A stretch of 64,000 bases of DNA from Apostichopus japonicus (taxonomy: Eukaryota; Echinodermata; Holothuroidea; Aspidochirotida; Stichopodidae): positions 24,057,713 through 24,121,712 of the forward strand of contig NC_092574.1 in assembly GCF_037975245.1 (NCBI RefSeq), in the 5' to 3' direction. The stretch's first letter is position 1. Each line of letters begins with the position of its first letter. The translations under genes were made by a program, and so were the position numbers. The notes beneath the pieces are model-generated. The model did not search any database. It had not been told where the DNA came from and saw only the letters and a list, made by a program, of their open reading frames with translations. Below are positions 11,703 to 24,500 of the stretch, piece after piece.

Positions 11703-11713
11703 AGGGGGGGGGG
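11703..11713. repeat. Poly-G tract with flanking purine-rich stretch
   Basis: A run of about ten G followed by GGAAGGGAAAGAGGGATGG. One of at least fifteen G or C runs of about nine or more in this window. Confidence 0.8.
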
Positions 11714-12366
11714 AGGAAGGGAAAGAGGGATGGAGCAACAAAACTGAACACAAGGCTCAAGTAATTGTCTGTGCCAAAAGCAACAGGAAGTACCAACGTC
11801 AATTATACACTTGTGCACACCAGATATATATATATATATTTGTTGGTCTCAATGTGTTTTGATTCCCCACATACAGTAGTCGGAGCTGAGATAAGATCAT
11901 GATCATTTGTACGCACAGTACGCTCTGAATTAGGAATGATTGTGTAATTAAGGAAAAGCAATAGTTTTGTCACACAATACGTTTCCCCCGTACAATTGTG
12001 ATTTGAATTAAAAGTACACGAGCTATATTTACTGTGTCGGCCTGGCTTCAATGAACCTCTTAATATCTTTGAACAAATCCTCTCTCAAGCCTCTACTACA
12101 ATACACATTTACAAATGCCAACAATGTATGCAACTAAATCGGAACTTGTTCCCACAACTGTGGCAACAAAAAGTCAAAAGATGCTTTGGAATGGTGTGAT
12201 TATCGCATTAAAGTTCCTTTGCCGCAGGTCATCAGTGGTAAACTGCAAAGAGATGAATGCAGTTTAAGAGGTAAATTCTTCTACCTGATCTCTGCAAAAA
12301 TGAGGGTGGTGAAAAGGTGACAGGAAGAAGCCTTTGAAAAGCTATGTAAGATTATTGCATTTGTGG

Positions 12367-12380
12367 ACAATCATCATTGT
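12367..12380. promoter_or_regulatory. Palindromic SOX-type dimer motif
   Basis: ACAAT-CATC-ATTGT is a perfect inverted repeat of the SOX core with a 4-bp spacer, the arrangement bound by SoxE dimers. It is a single motif match in intergenic DNA; chance occurrence is possible. Confidence 0.25.
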
Positions 12381-15300
12381 GGTGCCTTCGAAGCAGTTGT
12401 ATCCAAATACAAGCAACAAGCAAGCTTCTTTCCTTTTTTTTGGTTAGAATGACAAAAACACCCACAGTGAAGAAATTTCACCTCTCCATGAATGTCAGAA
12501 GCTGCACATAGCAATATTATCAACGTTAGGCCTATGAAAGTTTAATCGGTAAACGATTTCTCTTTGACTGATCTGTTAGCCAGAAATGTCAGTAAAAGGG
12601 ATTATTTCTATGGCTGAATTTGATTCATTCACTTTGAACAATTGCTGACAATATCCTGCATGTTACGATAAATTTTTTCAAAAGCGCTTCTTGATAGTGT
12701 TTTTTTCAAGGAAAGATATAAATGTTTCAACTTTGGTGGTACAGTATACCCTCAGTCTTATGAATGCCGTGCATTTGACAACAGTAAATATCGTCATGGC
12801 AATCTGTTTTTCCTTTTCATTATAAGATTGCAAAATTGCAATTTATTTATTCAAAGTGGGAAATATTTTTTTCTAAGAAAAACTTGCTTTTTGATGAAAT
12901 TAATAAGGTGTAGAAAACATACGTCAGCTAAAATTCCAGTTTCGTCACATTTCAAGGATAAAGCAACAAGATAATTATGAAAAGGGAATTAAAACTTTTT
13001 GAAGAACATCAAGCCATTGTATCACAATCATTGCACATACAACCTTCTGTGATTTACTTCCTGGAATATATGAAGGGGAAGATTTAACTGCAAATAGCCA
13101 GTCAAAGTACATTCTAGGTTATGTTGGGATTTATTGTGTAGTCATAGAGTATTGCCTTTATGTGTTTCTCAGTAATGATATGAGGTGATTGATCAAACCG
13201 TAACTAGAATATTACTATCCTTCGAGTTCTTCAATAGAAGTAATACATAACTTGCGTTATTGATTTCACACAGGTTTCTACCCTTGCTCAGTCTCCTGAG
13301 GCTTATTTCATTATCAGTCTGCCTAATAAAAACCTCATTATGTATTACATCTCCACCGTCCCGAAACTGTCTGGTAATATTGTTTGGCAAATTGTCACAC
13401 AATCTTCTTTCTTCTTTTTTGGTTTCTTGACCAACTTTCCGTTTTTTCAGTGTATGCAATCATTAAATCATTTGTATGTCAACATCACATGTGTACAGTA
13501 GTCATGTGGTTCATGAACATCCCTATAAGCACATACTGTACTGTACCTCTTCACTAGTATTGTAGCATTCTCAGCCATTCTGTATATCTCGAGTTTGCGA
13601 ACAGTCTTGCTCATTGAAGACTCCCAATAGTAAAGAGGGTGAAAATCTCGGACTGCCAAGATGAACAATACAGGGCATCGGGCAAGAAGTCTCCCCTCAC
13701 CTCACCTCACTCAGGGTAGCTGGAAATTAACCGTCTGAGTTCCTCTGGCTATTTATCTAATCTATTCAGAATTTAAACAACTTACTGATTAAATTACACA
13801 TTCATTTCAGAAAGGGTTTTTAAATATGTCCAGGCTGTTTTCTGATGTGATGTGGTATCAAATGAATCGTGTCTAGGGCAACTGTACTGTACTTAACACA
13901 CATAGTTCTATAGTGTTTAGTATAACTCTACAATAGAACACTACTATAAAGAAGAACTTTACTGTCATGAGTTTGAGAAAGTCAGTTGCAAATTTGTGCA
14001 AAGATAGTGGAATAAATTTGTACAATTTTGAGTAATACATAAAATGTTTTTGTGATTCTGTACCAGTTATAAATTCACTTCATATATGATTTATGTAAAA
14101 AGACATTACAACTTCCTATCCTGATATATGCATGTACATAAAGACAATTTGTCATCTTAATCTGCCTTGAAGTCAATATAAACAGTTGGCTCATTGTTTG
14201 AAATTGAACAACAAGATTGTTCCAAAATCATGGATCGATATTAAAAAAAAAATTAAAATGTCTAATGCTAACTGTACAGGGTTAATATCAACCACAGATT
14301 ATGTGGATTTCCCAAGGTAATTTTTTTTTTAATATAAATTCTCAACGACCAAAAGTACATGAAGCATGAAATACTGTTAGTAATATAGATATGAATGGCC
14401 TTTGTCCATGTTTTGATTGTCAGAGACAGAAAGAGAGAGAGAGACCTGGATACGTATGTTAATGAACAGAGGATTGGGTTACTGAAGCTAAGAGCGTTTT
14501 CCACTGTACTAAATTTCACTACCATGCGACAAGGTGTTATTGCAGAATTACTAGCAAATGAAACTTCAATCGATTGTTAGTATTGCAACGTCAGTGAATC
14601 CCCTCTTACAGACAAACATCCCTGTGAATTGACTATAGATACTGTAACATTGTTCCGTCTGATGGATATGACCTTTGAACAATCAATCACCTCCTCTGAT
14701 TTAACCCTCCCACCCCCCCCCCATGGAAGCACTCATCATTAATATAGATTATGACATCTTAACAAAACATCAGTGATGACAACCATGGAATAACATTTAC
14801 TGATCTTTAGGTGTGATGATTCAGATTGTTCCATTTTGTCTCTTTAAAAGGTTCAAGATGGCTGATGATGGATGAGGCAGGTTCTGTGTCATGGTCTGGC
14901 CTTTTACTGCAACTTCAAATTTCTCACGAAACAACATCCCAGGCAGGAAGATTTTGTAAAGTCTATCGTCAGTCGATGCGAGGTCAGATCCAGGATAAAA
15001 AATGACTATTCCAGGAAGAACTAAAATCCAGCAAGGATTTTCTTCTACATAAGCTCTTCACTTTGATGAATGTTGCTGCAAGTATCATTGTTTATATAGT
15101 TAGTATCACTCACATGATCTTTGATGTTAAGCTTGCTTGATCTTTCTACAGACATAGATTAAATTTCCAGCATCATCCTTATAATACTAGGGTTGTATTC
15201 AGATACAAGTTAATGTGTTACATACTGTTTGTGTCTACACAGAGTTACACTCCAAAAAATAAATGATTACTCTGGTACTCTCTCATGAAATTGTAACTAA

Positions 15301-15539
15301 AAATCTCAGTTCAGCTAGAATTCTAACTACACCAGTCTAGAAATCAGTGTTGATCCCAATTTTTTCTATTATATAGTTTGATTGGGGAGGGGAGGGGGAG
15401 GATGTCATGGTTGAAGAGGATGGGGAAGGGGAAGGAGTCGTAAGTGGTAGTGGGATTGGCCATCAAGAAATCAGGCAAATACCAGGAAATCTTCTGACTG
15501 ACAATTAAGCCAATTTCAAAATGATGATTTGGTGATTCT

Positions 15540-15640
15540 GAGTTCATTAATAATATTAATAATACAGTGGTTTTATATAGCACCAAAATCAGAAATAAGA
15601 AGTAGCTGCTCTAGGCGCTGAACAAAACAAATCAATCGGA
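15540..15640 (-). mobile_element. 3' tail of a non-LTR retrotransposon or its SINE, minus orientation
   Basis: Read on the minus strand, CAGCGCCTAGAGCAG is followed by GGTGCTATATAAAACC and then an ATT-rich tail (TATTATTAATATTATTAAT). A GCGCC stem, a GCGCTATATAAA box and (ATT)n is the usual 3' end of CR1/L2-like elements and their SINEs. Two related tails lie at 27913-27966 and 46183-46250. I could not define a 5' end, so this is probably truncated. Confidence 0.55.
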
Positions 15641-16129
15641 ATCAATATAAATAGTAAAAGACATGAGGCTTACACGTCTTAACATGGTTCAATATATTCA
15701 GTCTTCTATATATATTCTGAGGAATGGTTTCTTCTCCTGATATTGAGCTGCAGTCTTTTACATAGCAGAAACATTGTTGTTATAAATGGAACTTTGCCTA
15801 GGGCTCTGTTGATTTGAGTAAGTTTTGGAATTAATCTTTGATTTGTTCCCCTCCCCCCCCTCCCTCCCACTCCCTAATTTCCGTTTCTTTGCAATATGTG
15901 AAGAGGAAGCCATGTTATTTTCTAATTCCTTATAAATCCAGCTCTAGCAAACCATACATCCCATTTTATATTGATTTGCCTTGACCTTGATAAAATAATG
16001 TGAATATTAATGGTAGAAAAGGACATTAAATAGCCCCTGAGGTCAACATAAAATTCTCCATTTGGTTGGTACACTGGCTAATATCTAGGCTTGCCTCAGG
16101 TGCAAAATCATTAGAAATATCTCACGCTA

Positions 16130-16760
16130 ATTTGAACAAATTGGTTCGGGCTGCAGATTTTCACTACAGTGCATCGACCAAGGTCAAGTTAAAAAGAAAA
16201 ATCTCCAATTGGGCAGAGTTTTATCGATAACAGTCTGAGATTTCTAGATGGGAGGAAAGATTCCTGTAATTCTCCAAAGATCCTCAGAGCTGGGAAAGAA
16301 GTTCTGCGGATCATCAGACAAGTTGCAGCGATGTCTCGTGAAAGCCAATAAAGCTCAAAACAATTAACAGCTCAATTAAAGAGGAAATTAACGATGTGCA
16401 TGATTAGCTGAGCTAGAGAAGACCATCTGTCAATTTCTGGAAAGTGTCGTTAGGTTTCAAACTACACCGTACATTTTAATATTTATTGTTGTTGGAAGAT
16501 TGAAGACTTTATTAGAGCTCTGTCTTAGATTCATAAACATCTTTATCATGTTTATGTTATTGAACTCAATTACAGGAGTAAACAAAGGAGAAATCAATTA
16601 TAAAAAATAATTTCATTAATTAATAAGTAAAAAACAAGCATTTGTGAAAGCATTTGTGCTTGCTCGAATAATTACTGGTTTCTAAATTCTTACTAATTTT
16701 AATAATTAATTTCAGCTCTGTTTCTGCTGAAAATCACTTCATCAGTTGTGGCTAGGCAAC
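16130..16760. promoter_or_regulatory. Candidate enhancer-like block rich in homeodomain and GATA cores (speculative)
   Basis: Dense TAAT/ATTA cores (CAATTAACAG, GAAATTAACG, AATAATTACTGG, AATAATTAATTT), plus CCAAGGTCA (orphan-receptor type) near 16180 and TTATCGATAA near 16223. No coding potential and no simple repeats. AT-rich DNA gives such cores by chance, so this is only a suggestion. Confidence 0.2.
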
Positions 16761-19700
16761 TGTTTCCTTTTGTATGCTCTTGTTACGACGGTAGAATATA
16801 GTTCAGAGGCCTCTGTCAAGCTCATTGACACAGTGTGTGTTGATATACACATCGCTATTATCTGATTGGACTCAGTCCAGCCTTTCAATTGTCAATTTCA
16901 GTTATTTAGACTAATGTATTACACATCTCGTCATGTAAGGTATATATAGGTCTGATGACTCACGTTGTCGTCAATGGTCAACCTGTATGCGTTTTTTTTC
17001 CTGCATATATATTGATTCCAACCGGAGAGGTTTTAGATGTGAATCAATACGAGCATCAGTCTAGCAGCAGCAGTGGTTATTACGAACTGCTAGAAAGGTT
17101 CGTTCTATTTTGGGTTAGTGTCAGTCCTGCAGTGTTTAGGTAACAAAACGTTCTGGACGAGCGGTGACAGTGATCTAATTGTTATAAATGTATGTCGTGA
17201 GAGTTTTCAGATTCTGTCTGGTTTGGTGTCGGTGTCTCATTAATTCATTGTTCCTATTCATGAGGGATGTATATCATGTACTGTGTCAAAGAGGTCATGG
17301 TTATATGCATGGTTCATGTATGAGTTGCTAGTAGAAATAAGTCTTGTTTATCTTACTTATTTTTAATGTGGAATAGTTGGTGGAAATCACTTCATCTGAA
17401 AAGAGGGTGTGATTTATTTATCAATTGAATTGATGAATTGAAACAATCACTTGCTGGTTGATTAGTATCGTTGACGAAATGTGGTGAATATAGTCAAGAA
17501 CAGTTGATGATGTATTGTTCACAATAAACTGAATCAGTAAAGCCTGGACAGCCATTGGTGTAGACGTCATGCACTAGTTGCTGATTGGCAAGATATATCC
17601 ATGTATTTGGAGAATTATCACATGTTATGCTACCAAGACATCGAAATCATTATTTACAGGCATAGTTGATAACAAACGCAACCATCATCGTTGTCCTACA
17701 AGATATGCCTATTATGAAGAACATTCTCAAACAGCTAAGAAAAGTCCAAATCTGTTTGGAAGATACCATGATTTTAAGGACATAAAGCTCGTAGACTTGA
17801 GCAAGTGGGCCTTGTCTTATTGTCATGTAAATTGAGTTAACAATGTATTTTTGTGCAAAACTTTCATTAGTAGTAGTACTGGTACAACTAGCAATATTGC
17901 AATGTGTTTTGAGTGGCATTATCTACTAGTTGTTGTGTTCAAGTTGGAACCCATTGAAGCTTCTTCCCCTCCCTCTCCTCCCCCTCCCCCCCCAGTCTTG
18001 AGGGAAGAGGGAGGTTGCTTGTGTGTATGTTGTCAGGTCACATTCATGTATAATTTCTTGGTGAAATGCATGTTTTAAGTCAAAAGGTGGTGTAAGTTTA
18101 CTAACTTGACAATTCTTTCCAATATCCTGCTGGGTAAATCACCCATTAGCTGACCACTACAAGCCCACAGCCACCAAAACAAATGACTAGGCCTTGACCT
18201 GAGTTAGTAGTAGTTGTAGTACATGTAGCATGGGCTATTTGCAGTCTCACTGTTTGACTAGCATTATAGTCCAGTTAAAGCTTATTACAAGGACATTTTC
18301 ATAAGATGTTTTTGTGGTGAGATTTATAACTTAAGCCTTGTCTGTCATCAGGATAGAGTGTTTGCTTTAATACACTTTAGTAACTGTCATTGTCAGGTGG
18401 CAAGGTTTAATGAATTAATACAGTAGCAAGGATAACTGATATAGTCATGACTTTAACCTATGGGAGCTATAGAAAACCAATGCTGTCTTAAAACCTAAGT
18501 ATGTATAAATATAGGTTCACATAAAGGTGTGAAATTGTCTTACCTTCAACCTATTGACTTTTGTGACTCATAAAAACAGCAGAGCATCAGGCCATATGGT
18601 TTGTTTTCCTTGACATTAACCTTCTTTTGTACAGCCAGGGAGAGTAGCAGCTCCCCGGTACAGCAGTAGTGGAGTGCAACAATAAACTATGTTCTATCGC
18701 TTAAATATATCATCATTGTTGGGCTCGGTTGTGCTTGAAAGACCAGAAATGGTTAAGTCTATTTTTAAGTTTGTTGCCACACTGTGCTGTACAGTAGGTC
18801 ATAGTGTGTTTGTTCATTAGGTTAAAATAAGTTTAACAACTTTGGTTCTATCTAGAGAAGTTAGTGCTGACATGTTTAGAATAGTACTTTTGAAAATTTT
18901 CAGCACATTTCATATGAAAACCACCATTTGGAGAGATCACTACAGATCACCTTTAAGCATTTAATAAGGAAGAGAGCATTATATTAAACAGACACTACAT
19001 GGACTTCCCTGCCCACAGATATTTGGGTGTAATTTTGTACGCCTATGAGATTATTGAAAACTTCTTCCGTCTGTTATTTTATCCTGTAATATTGTGTGTT
19101 CATATGTTTACAAGGGCATTTATTACATGATCAGTTATTTTGCTTTGAGAAGACAACACTTCAGACATAGAGCAGTTTGTATATCAAGGATGTCTGCTTT
19201 GAGTGTTGTTCAAATATTTCCAAACCCAGATTAATGCTTAAATCAAAACCTGTACAGTAACAGTATGTGAAGTTAGATTGTTATGATTATATATATCATA
19301 AAACTCTGTACAGATCATATTTTATTACTGTATAAAGTTTCAGTACTTTTTATTTTGATCAACAAGAGCCCCACTGTAAACACACTCTATATGCTCTCTA
19401 GAGAATTTTGAGTGGATTCACAGATATTTATCACAGAATTGTAAGACTGATCTATCAATGAATAAGCCTTTTACAATCGGTAGTGGTGGTGCAAGCCTTA
19501 CACATTCTGTGGCTGTTTCGAGACGCAAAGAGCATAGTGAAGAGTTTTGAAAAAAATTGGGGGGGGGGGGGAGATGATTCCCCCAAGTTATGTTGCCATC
19601 TTTAACAATATGCACATTAGTCCAAGACAATTCTACAGTTTTAATTTCCCTAGGATGGTTAAATATTAGGGAGCAAGGGAGGAATTTCATCCCTCCACCC

Positions 19701-20026
19701 CCCCCCTCTCCCTTCCATCCAGTGAGGTACCTCTGGTACAGTTAGAAGGCTTATAATGGATTAAAATTTGGTGTACTGTCTTGTCAACTTTTTTGGTAAA
19801 CATTTTACTGTTTGATCATGGCTATATCCTGTATAATGGATTTGTATATTCTCTTCCATATTTGATATGTGATTTTATGTATACGTAATCATAGTTAACC
19901 TGGTCCAGGCAACTGCAGCTGGTGACTGACACATTTTAACCTTTAGGACTCATTCATAGTAAAAAGCTATTGTAGTTATTATATCTGAAATTACTCCTAA
20001 CATGAGTTTTTTTTTATAAAGTCAAT

Positions 20027-20100
20027 GAATAATGGAAAACTGACTGCCTGGACATTGTAATCCAGAGGTCACTGAGTTTGAAACCCATTGTAGCCATAAA
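20027..20100 (+). repeat. Decayed tRNA-derived sequence (tRNA-Thr-like; SINE head or pseudogene)
   Basis: CTGGACATTGTAATCCAG pairs as an anticodon stem (CTGGA/TCCAG) around a TGT anticodon. AGAGGTCACTGAGTTTGAAA follows in the place of variable loop, T-arm and B-box, and AATGGAAAACTGACTGCC precedes in A-box position. The anticodon loop has eight bases instead of seven and the T stem is broken, so it is not functional. The lack of a leader or a second copy here leaves SINE versus pseudogene open. Confidence 0.5.
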
Positions 20101-21202
20101 TTTATTTGCTTTTTTCCAACATTTTTTTTAAGTGTACAATAAGTGAACTTTGATCAGTACTACTATACTGCCATATATATTTCTTTATTACCATTTTGCT
20201 GCAATTAAGGATTTTTTAAAGTTTTTATTTGCTACTATTGCTTTTCCCTTTTGTTTTAGCTCTGGGCTTTTTTTGTAAATCTTTTAAGCAATAAAAAAAC
20301 AAAATCAATGTATGCAGAGAACAGAATGACCTGTTTACTGGTGCATTTTGTTTATGTACAGTACATATTAAACCACTGTTTGTACTCTATGAGGAGAATG
20401 CCCTGTATGGTCATGTTTGTGTATCTTGTTAAACAAACGATGCCATGTATAGGCTACAAGCCCCTGAATTCAATTTACCATTTTCAGGGGATTAATCACT
20501 ATTTGAAATTTTGATGAAAATGTTTTGCAGAGCTGTGAAATAATCAGTTTGTTAGGAGGGCCCTACCATAATATGATGGAGTATGTACTGGCAGCACAGC
20601 GAACATTAACTGAACATGTTGGGATGGATTTCAATTTTATTAAAATTTGAAAAACTGTCCTGATTTTTTAGTTTCATGTGGAAGCTCAAAATGAGACCAG
20701 TAGTAAAACTAGATTTGACTCACTATGATATAAACTGTTCTTGACTTCTTGTTTGGAAATGAGAAATTGTACTAAAAATAGAGTGAAATTTGTATCTCAT
20801 GTTCACATATTTTTGCACTTTTTAACAGTCAACATATAATTTAAGTATTAAATTCAGTTGAGTGCTTAATTCAAACTTGGTAATGCACACACACAAAAAT
20901 ATACACACTCAGTTGTAAACCATCCTCCCAATAATTTGGCTCTTAAATTTTTAACAGTTCGACAACAGTCAAGGAATTGCTCTACGTAATCTAAAGGTAG
21001 ATTAAATATATCTCTGGTTTTTACTCCCAGGGTGGCTCGAGAGCAAGCACTATTATGCTTCTAGCTTGTAGAAGTTGACTTAAGGATATGGTACCATGGC
21101 AACAGATAAAGGAAACAACAAATTAATGAATGTGCTTTGTGAGGATGGCTTTACCATGTCACTTGCTGATGGATGTCTTATCACCATCTGTATGTTGCAC
21201 AT

Positions 21203-21500
21203 TAACATTGATATTTTTATCCAAAGCATAAATAAGTTGCTAGAAGGAATGAACCCCGACTAGGATGAGTCACTTGTGTGTTTTACAAATGACGGAAGCA
21301 TGGTAAAGTGCGTGTGTAGAGAGAGAGAGGAAGGAGGGGGGAGTTGGTTAACACATTAACTTGTGATAGCTTGATCCAAATCACACAATGATTTGCTAGA
21401 TGGGGTATAGCCCAAGCAAGGATGAATCACTTGTGCAGTTTACAACTGATGGAAGGAAGCATGGTAACATGTGGAGAGGGTGGAGGCAGGGAGGAGTGAG
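21203..21500. repeat. Tandem duplication, unit about 150 bp
   Basis: Units 21203-21356 and about 21357-21500 share GATGARTCACTTGTG, TTTACAAATGA / TTTACAACTGA, GAAGCATGGTAA and a purine-rich end. Unit 1 carries a (GA)n/G-rich tract and unit 2 a GGAGG-rich tract. Old and diverged. Confidence 0.65.
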
Positions 21501-24500
21501 GCGGGAAGGGGTAAGGCGGGGTTATTGTTGATTTCAGTTTCTCCTTTCCATTACTACCATCTTTTGAGAAGATATTTCACATAGTTAATATACATGTATC
21601 CATGACTACTGCAACAAAACATGTAAATTTGGTGCAGTGAGGATGAACTTACCTCAGCAGGTGATGACCTCTTTGGTGTTCTGCTGAAATCAATAAAACC
21701 TGCTCTACTCAATGTATGAACAGGTAGGAATAGTTTGCATGACCCATCATGACCCTCTTATGGTTGAACTAAATAAAGACTGGGGCGTGGCCTGTGTGGT
21801 GCTGCCCAAAGTAAATGGGTTCTGCTGGAAGATTTCTGAGTCATAACTGGCTACCCGTTGTAGGGTTTGTATCATAGGTACATACTGTAGGCATGCAATG
21901 AGGTTGGTCTACCTTGACATGGCTGGGACTGTTAAATTCATACACTCTAGTATCAGGCACACACTGTTATGGTTCGATGTACATCCTACTTTTTCGTTTC
22001 GAAGGGAGAAAGAAAAAGAAACATCACATAAAAACATGTAGTTGCATAATCCACCCTCACACCCTACCTCACCCATCTCACTAGAACACAGTGAGTTTAT
22101 GATCCCCTTAGATAAACTCATATCCATGCCCGTCCTCCAAGCAACACTTATTCATCGCATGTATTACAGCTGCAGTGCAGTAGGTGGGACTATGTCTCAT
22201 CATTAGACACAAGCGTTCTTCAATGGTTTCTCTCCAGTCAATGTTTTGATCTGTTTTGGTTACCACGGAGGCTCTTGGGAACCAATGTTTACTACAGCTG
22301 CTCCATTAAAGATCATACCTTGGCCTCTCACCACAAAAGGGCATTATTCTTTGGTATGTGACACTGGTTAGGGTGTACACTTCATTCACTTTATCAGGTT
22401 ATAGATATTTGTAGGATTCAAACTGGTTGTATTGAAAATACAAAAAAAGCATGTTAGGTGTTTTTCACCCTTATAGCAAATGACCACCTTCATCACGTGT
22501 ATAGGATTGTTTATGTACATGTGACATTCGATAAAAGTGAAATGTATCCTTTGTTAAATTATTTGAGAATGACCTTTGACATCAAATAGTTAAACAGTAG
22601 GACATGTGACTTTCTAGAAACCATATACAGATCATGTTTGGTGTAAAGCCATCAGTGTAGTTATTGGTATAGCCTTCCTATGTCAGGGTGGGTTACATAA
22701 CATACTTAGAATTCCAGTCTAATTCACCAACAGTTGATTCATTAATTGTCAAAAGATGTTTTCTTACTTGTTGAGTCAACTGAGTTGGTGCAGTCACTTA
22801 AAACCTAACTGTCCATTGCTGCTCCCCTGAAGGGATGTTGGTTTTGGCTGCAAAACACCACAAAAAAACCTCCCACCAGTTTTGTTAAGAAAGTTTGTAA
22901 AAGAGGTATTCTGAACAGGAATTTGATGACTTGGATTGTACAGAGAGTTTATGATGGACAAGAATTTGTTCTACAAGGAATTAAAAAGATGGTAAAGCTT
23001 TTCTTTAAGGTGACTTCATGACCGTAAGAGTATTAAAGGCAGGATATGATGGGAATAATAACTGGTTTATAGAATGGATTATTCACAGAGGGAAGAACAT
23101 TTTGTGGTCACATGTGGCGCTGCTAAGATTCCAGCTACTTGCTTTATAGTCACAGTAGTCTGGGTAAGCTCAGAGGTTCTTTAAGTTCAAGAGGCTTGTG
23201 TCTGGGTGCCTGCCCTGTTATTTTAAGTCAATACAGGGTAATTCATCTGCTGTATTTCATGTGGTGATGGTGCATAGAATGGGTAGACCTGCTTTGTAAT
23301 AGCCCGGGAGTAGCACTTAGGCACTTTTTCAGTTACTTTTATACCCCCATTGCTTCTATCTTTTAACAGCTTTTTTTCTCAAACTTGAGCAATGCAATAA
23401 TGTTTTAATATTTCATAAGCAGCATTCAAGGTGTTCTTATTAAGTAAAAATATGTTTGTAAATATTGAATATATACAAGTTATTATACAAGAGGAATCCC
23501 ACATGTCCATGGGATGCAAAGATGTGTTGAAGTATCGACAGGGTGAACATTAACATTTAAATTACTTGGACTCACGATGGTGAAGTGATGTTGATGACTT
23601 GTATTGCGACATAGGTACATGAATATTATCTGTGTCCTTTGTCATAGACATGGTGTGGATAAGAGTACAAAGAATGCTTAATTTAATAATAAATATGCTC
23701 TAGCTTCAAATGTTATTTATGTGGAGATAAATCAACTTCATTTTGAACATGTCAAATCCTAAATGCGTGTATTACCCTAACTGTAAATTTGTCGTGGACT
23801 GTGGGTGTAATCAGGACCTTACTAAGTATGACTGGAATATTTTAGAAGTTATATTCATTTGAAATTTTACAACTAGCTACAAGAATAGGGAGCAGGGTGC
23901 TTTCTAACATTGTATGAACTTTGTCAATCAAAGTTGTACCCTTCCTATGTTGACAAGTTTATGAAGCATTCTTGTTATAGTGCAGGTTGACTCTGTGGTA
24001 GGAAAGGAAGTATTTTTAATGAGGGCAAAGATTGCATTTGTAAAGAGTACACAAATGACAGGATGTGGTTTATAGTTTCCCTTTTGACCGATATAAATAG
24101 TTGACATATTTTTAGTAAAATCTTGATTGTACTTCAAACAAGCAAATTCCATTTATTTATATTGGTAGATTGTATGTAACACTGGGCAAACACCACAGGA
24201 AGGATATCATGATACAATGGTGGTGCACGGGAGATTGGTTAGTTGCTCTGTAGATATGGTGGAGCTGCCACACTTAACAAGTTACTGACTCACTAAATGA
24301 TTACTGAGATGTGTTAAGATTAACGTTTTATATCATTTGATTGCCCTATGTTTGTTGTGTGGTTAGAGATAACAATGTTGTATTACATGTGAATTACCTA
24401 ATAACACATAGACAACAATATGCTGCCTGTTTAGGTGAGCTAGTGTCAGGGTTTGAAGTGAATGTGTGTCCTAGTGTGCATATATACATTTGAAACGGTA

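Noticed and set aside
16955-17143. Open frame just after a TATATATA word, opening MTHVVVNGQPVCVFFP
   Set aside because: The TATA word lies only about 10 bp before the ATG, too close to direct transcription of it. No splice donor or known family supports it.
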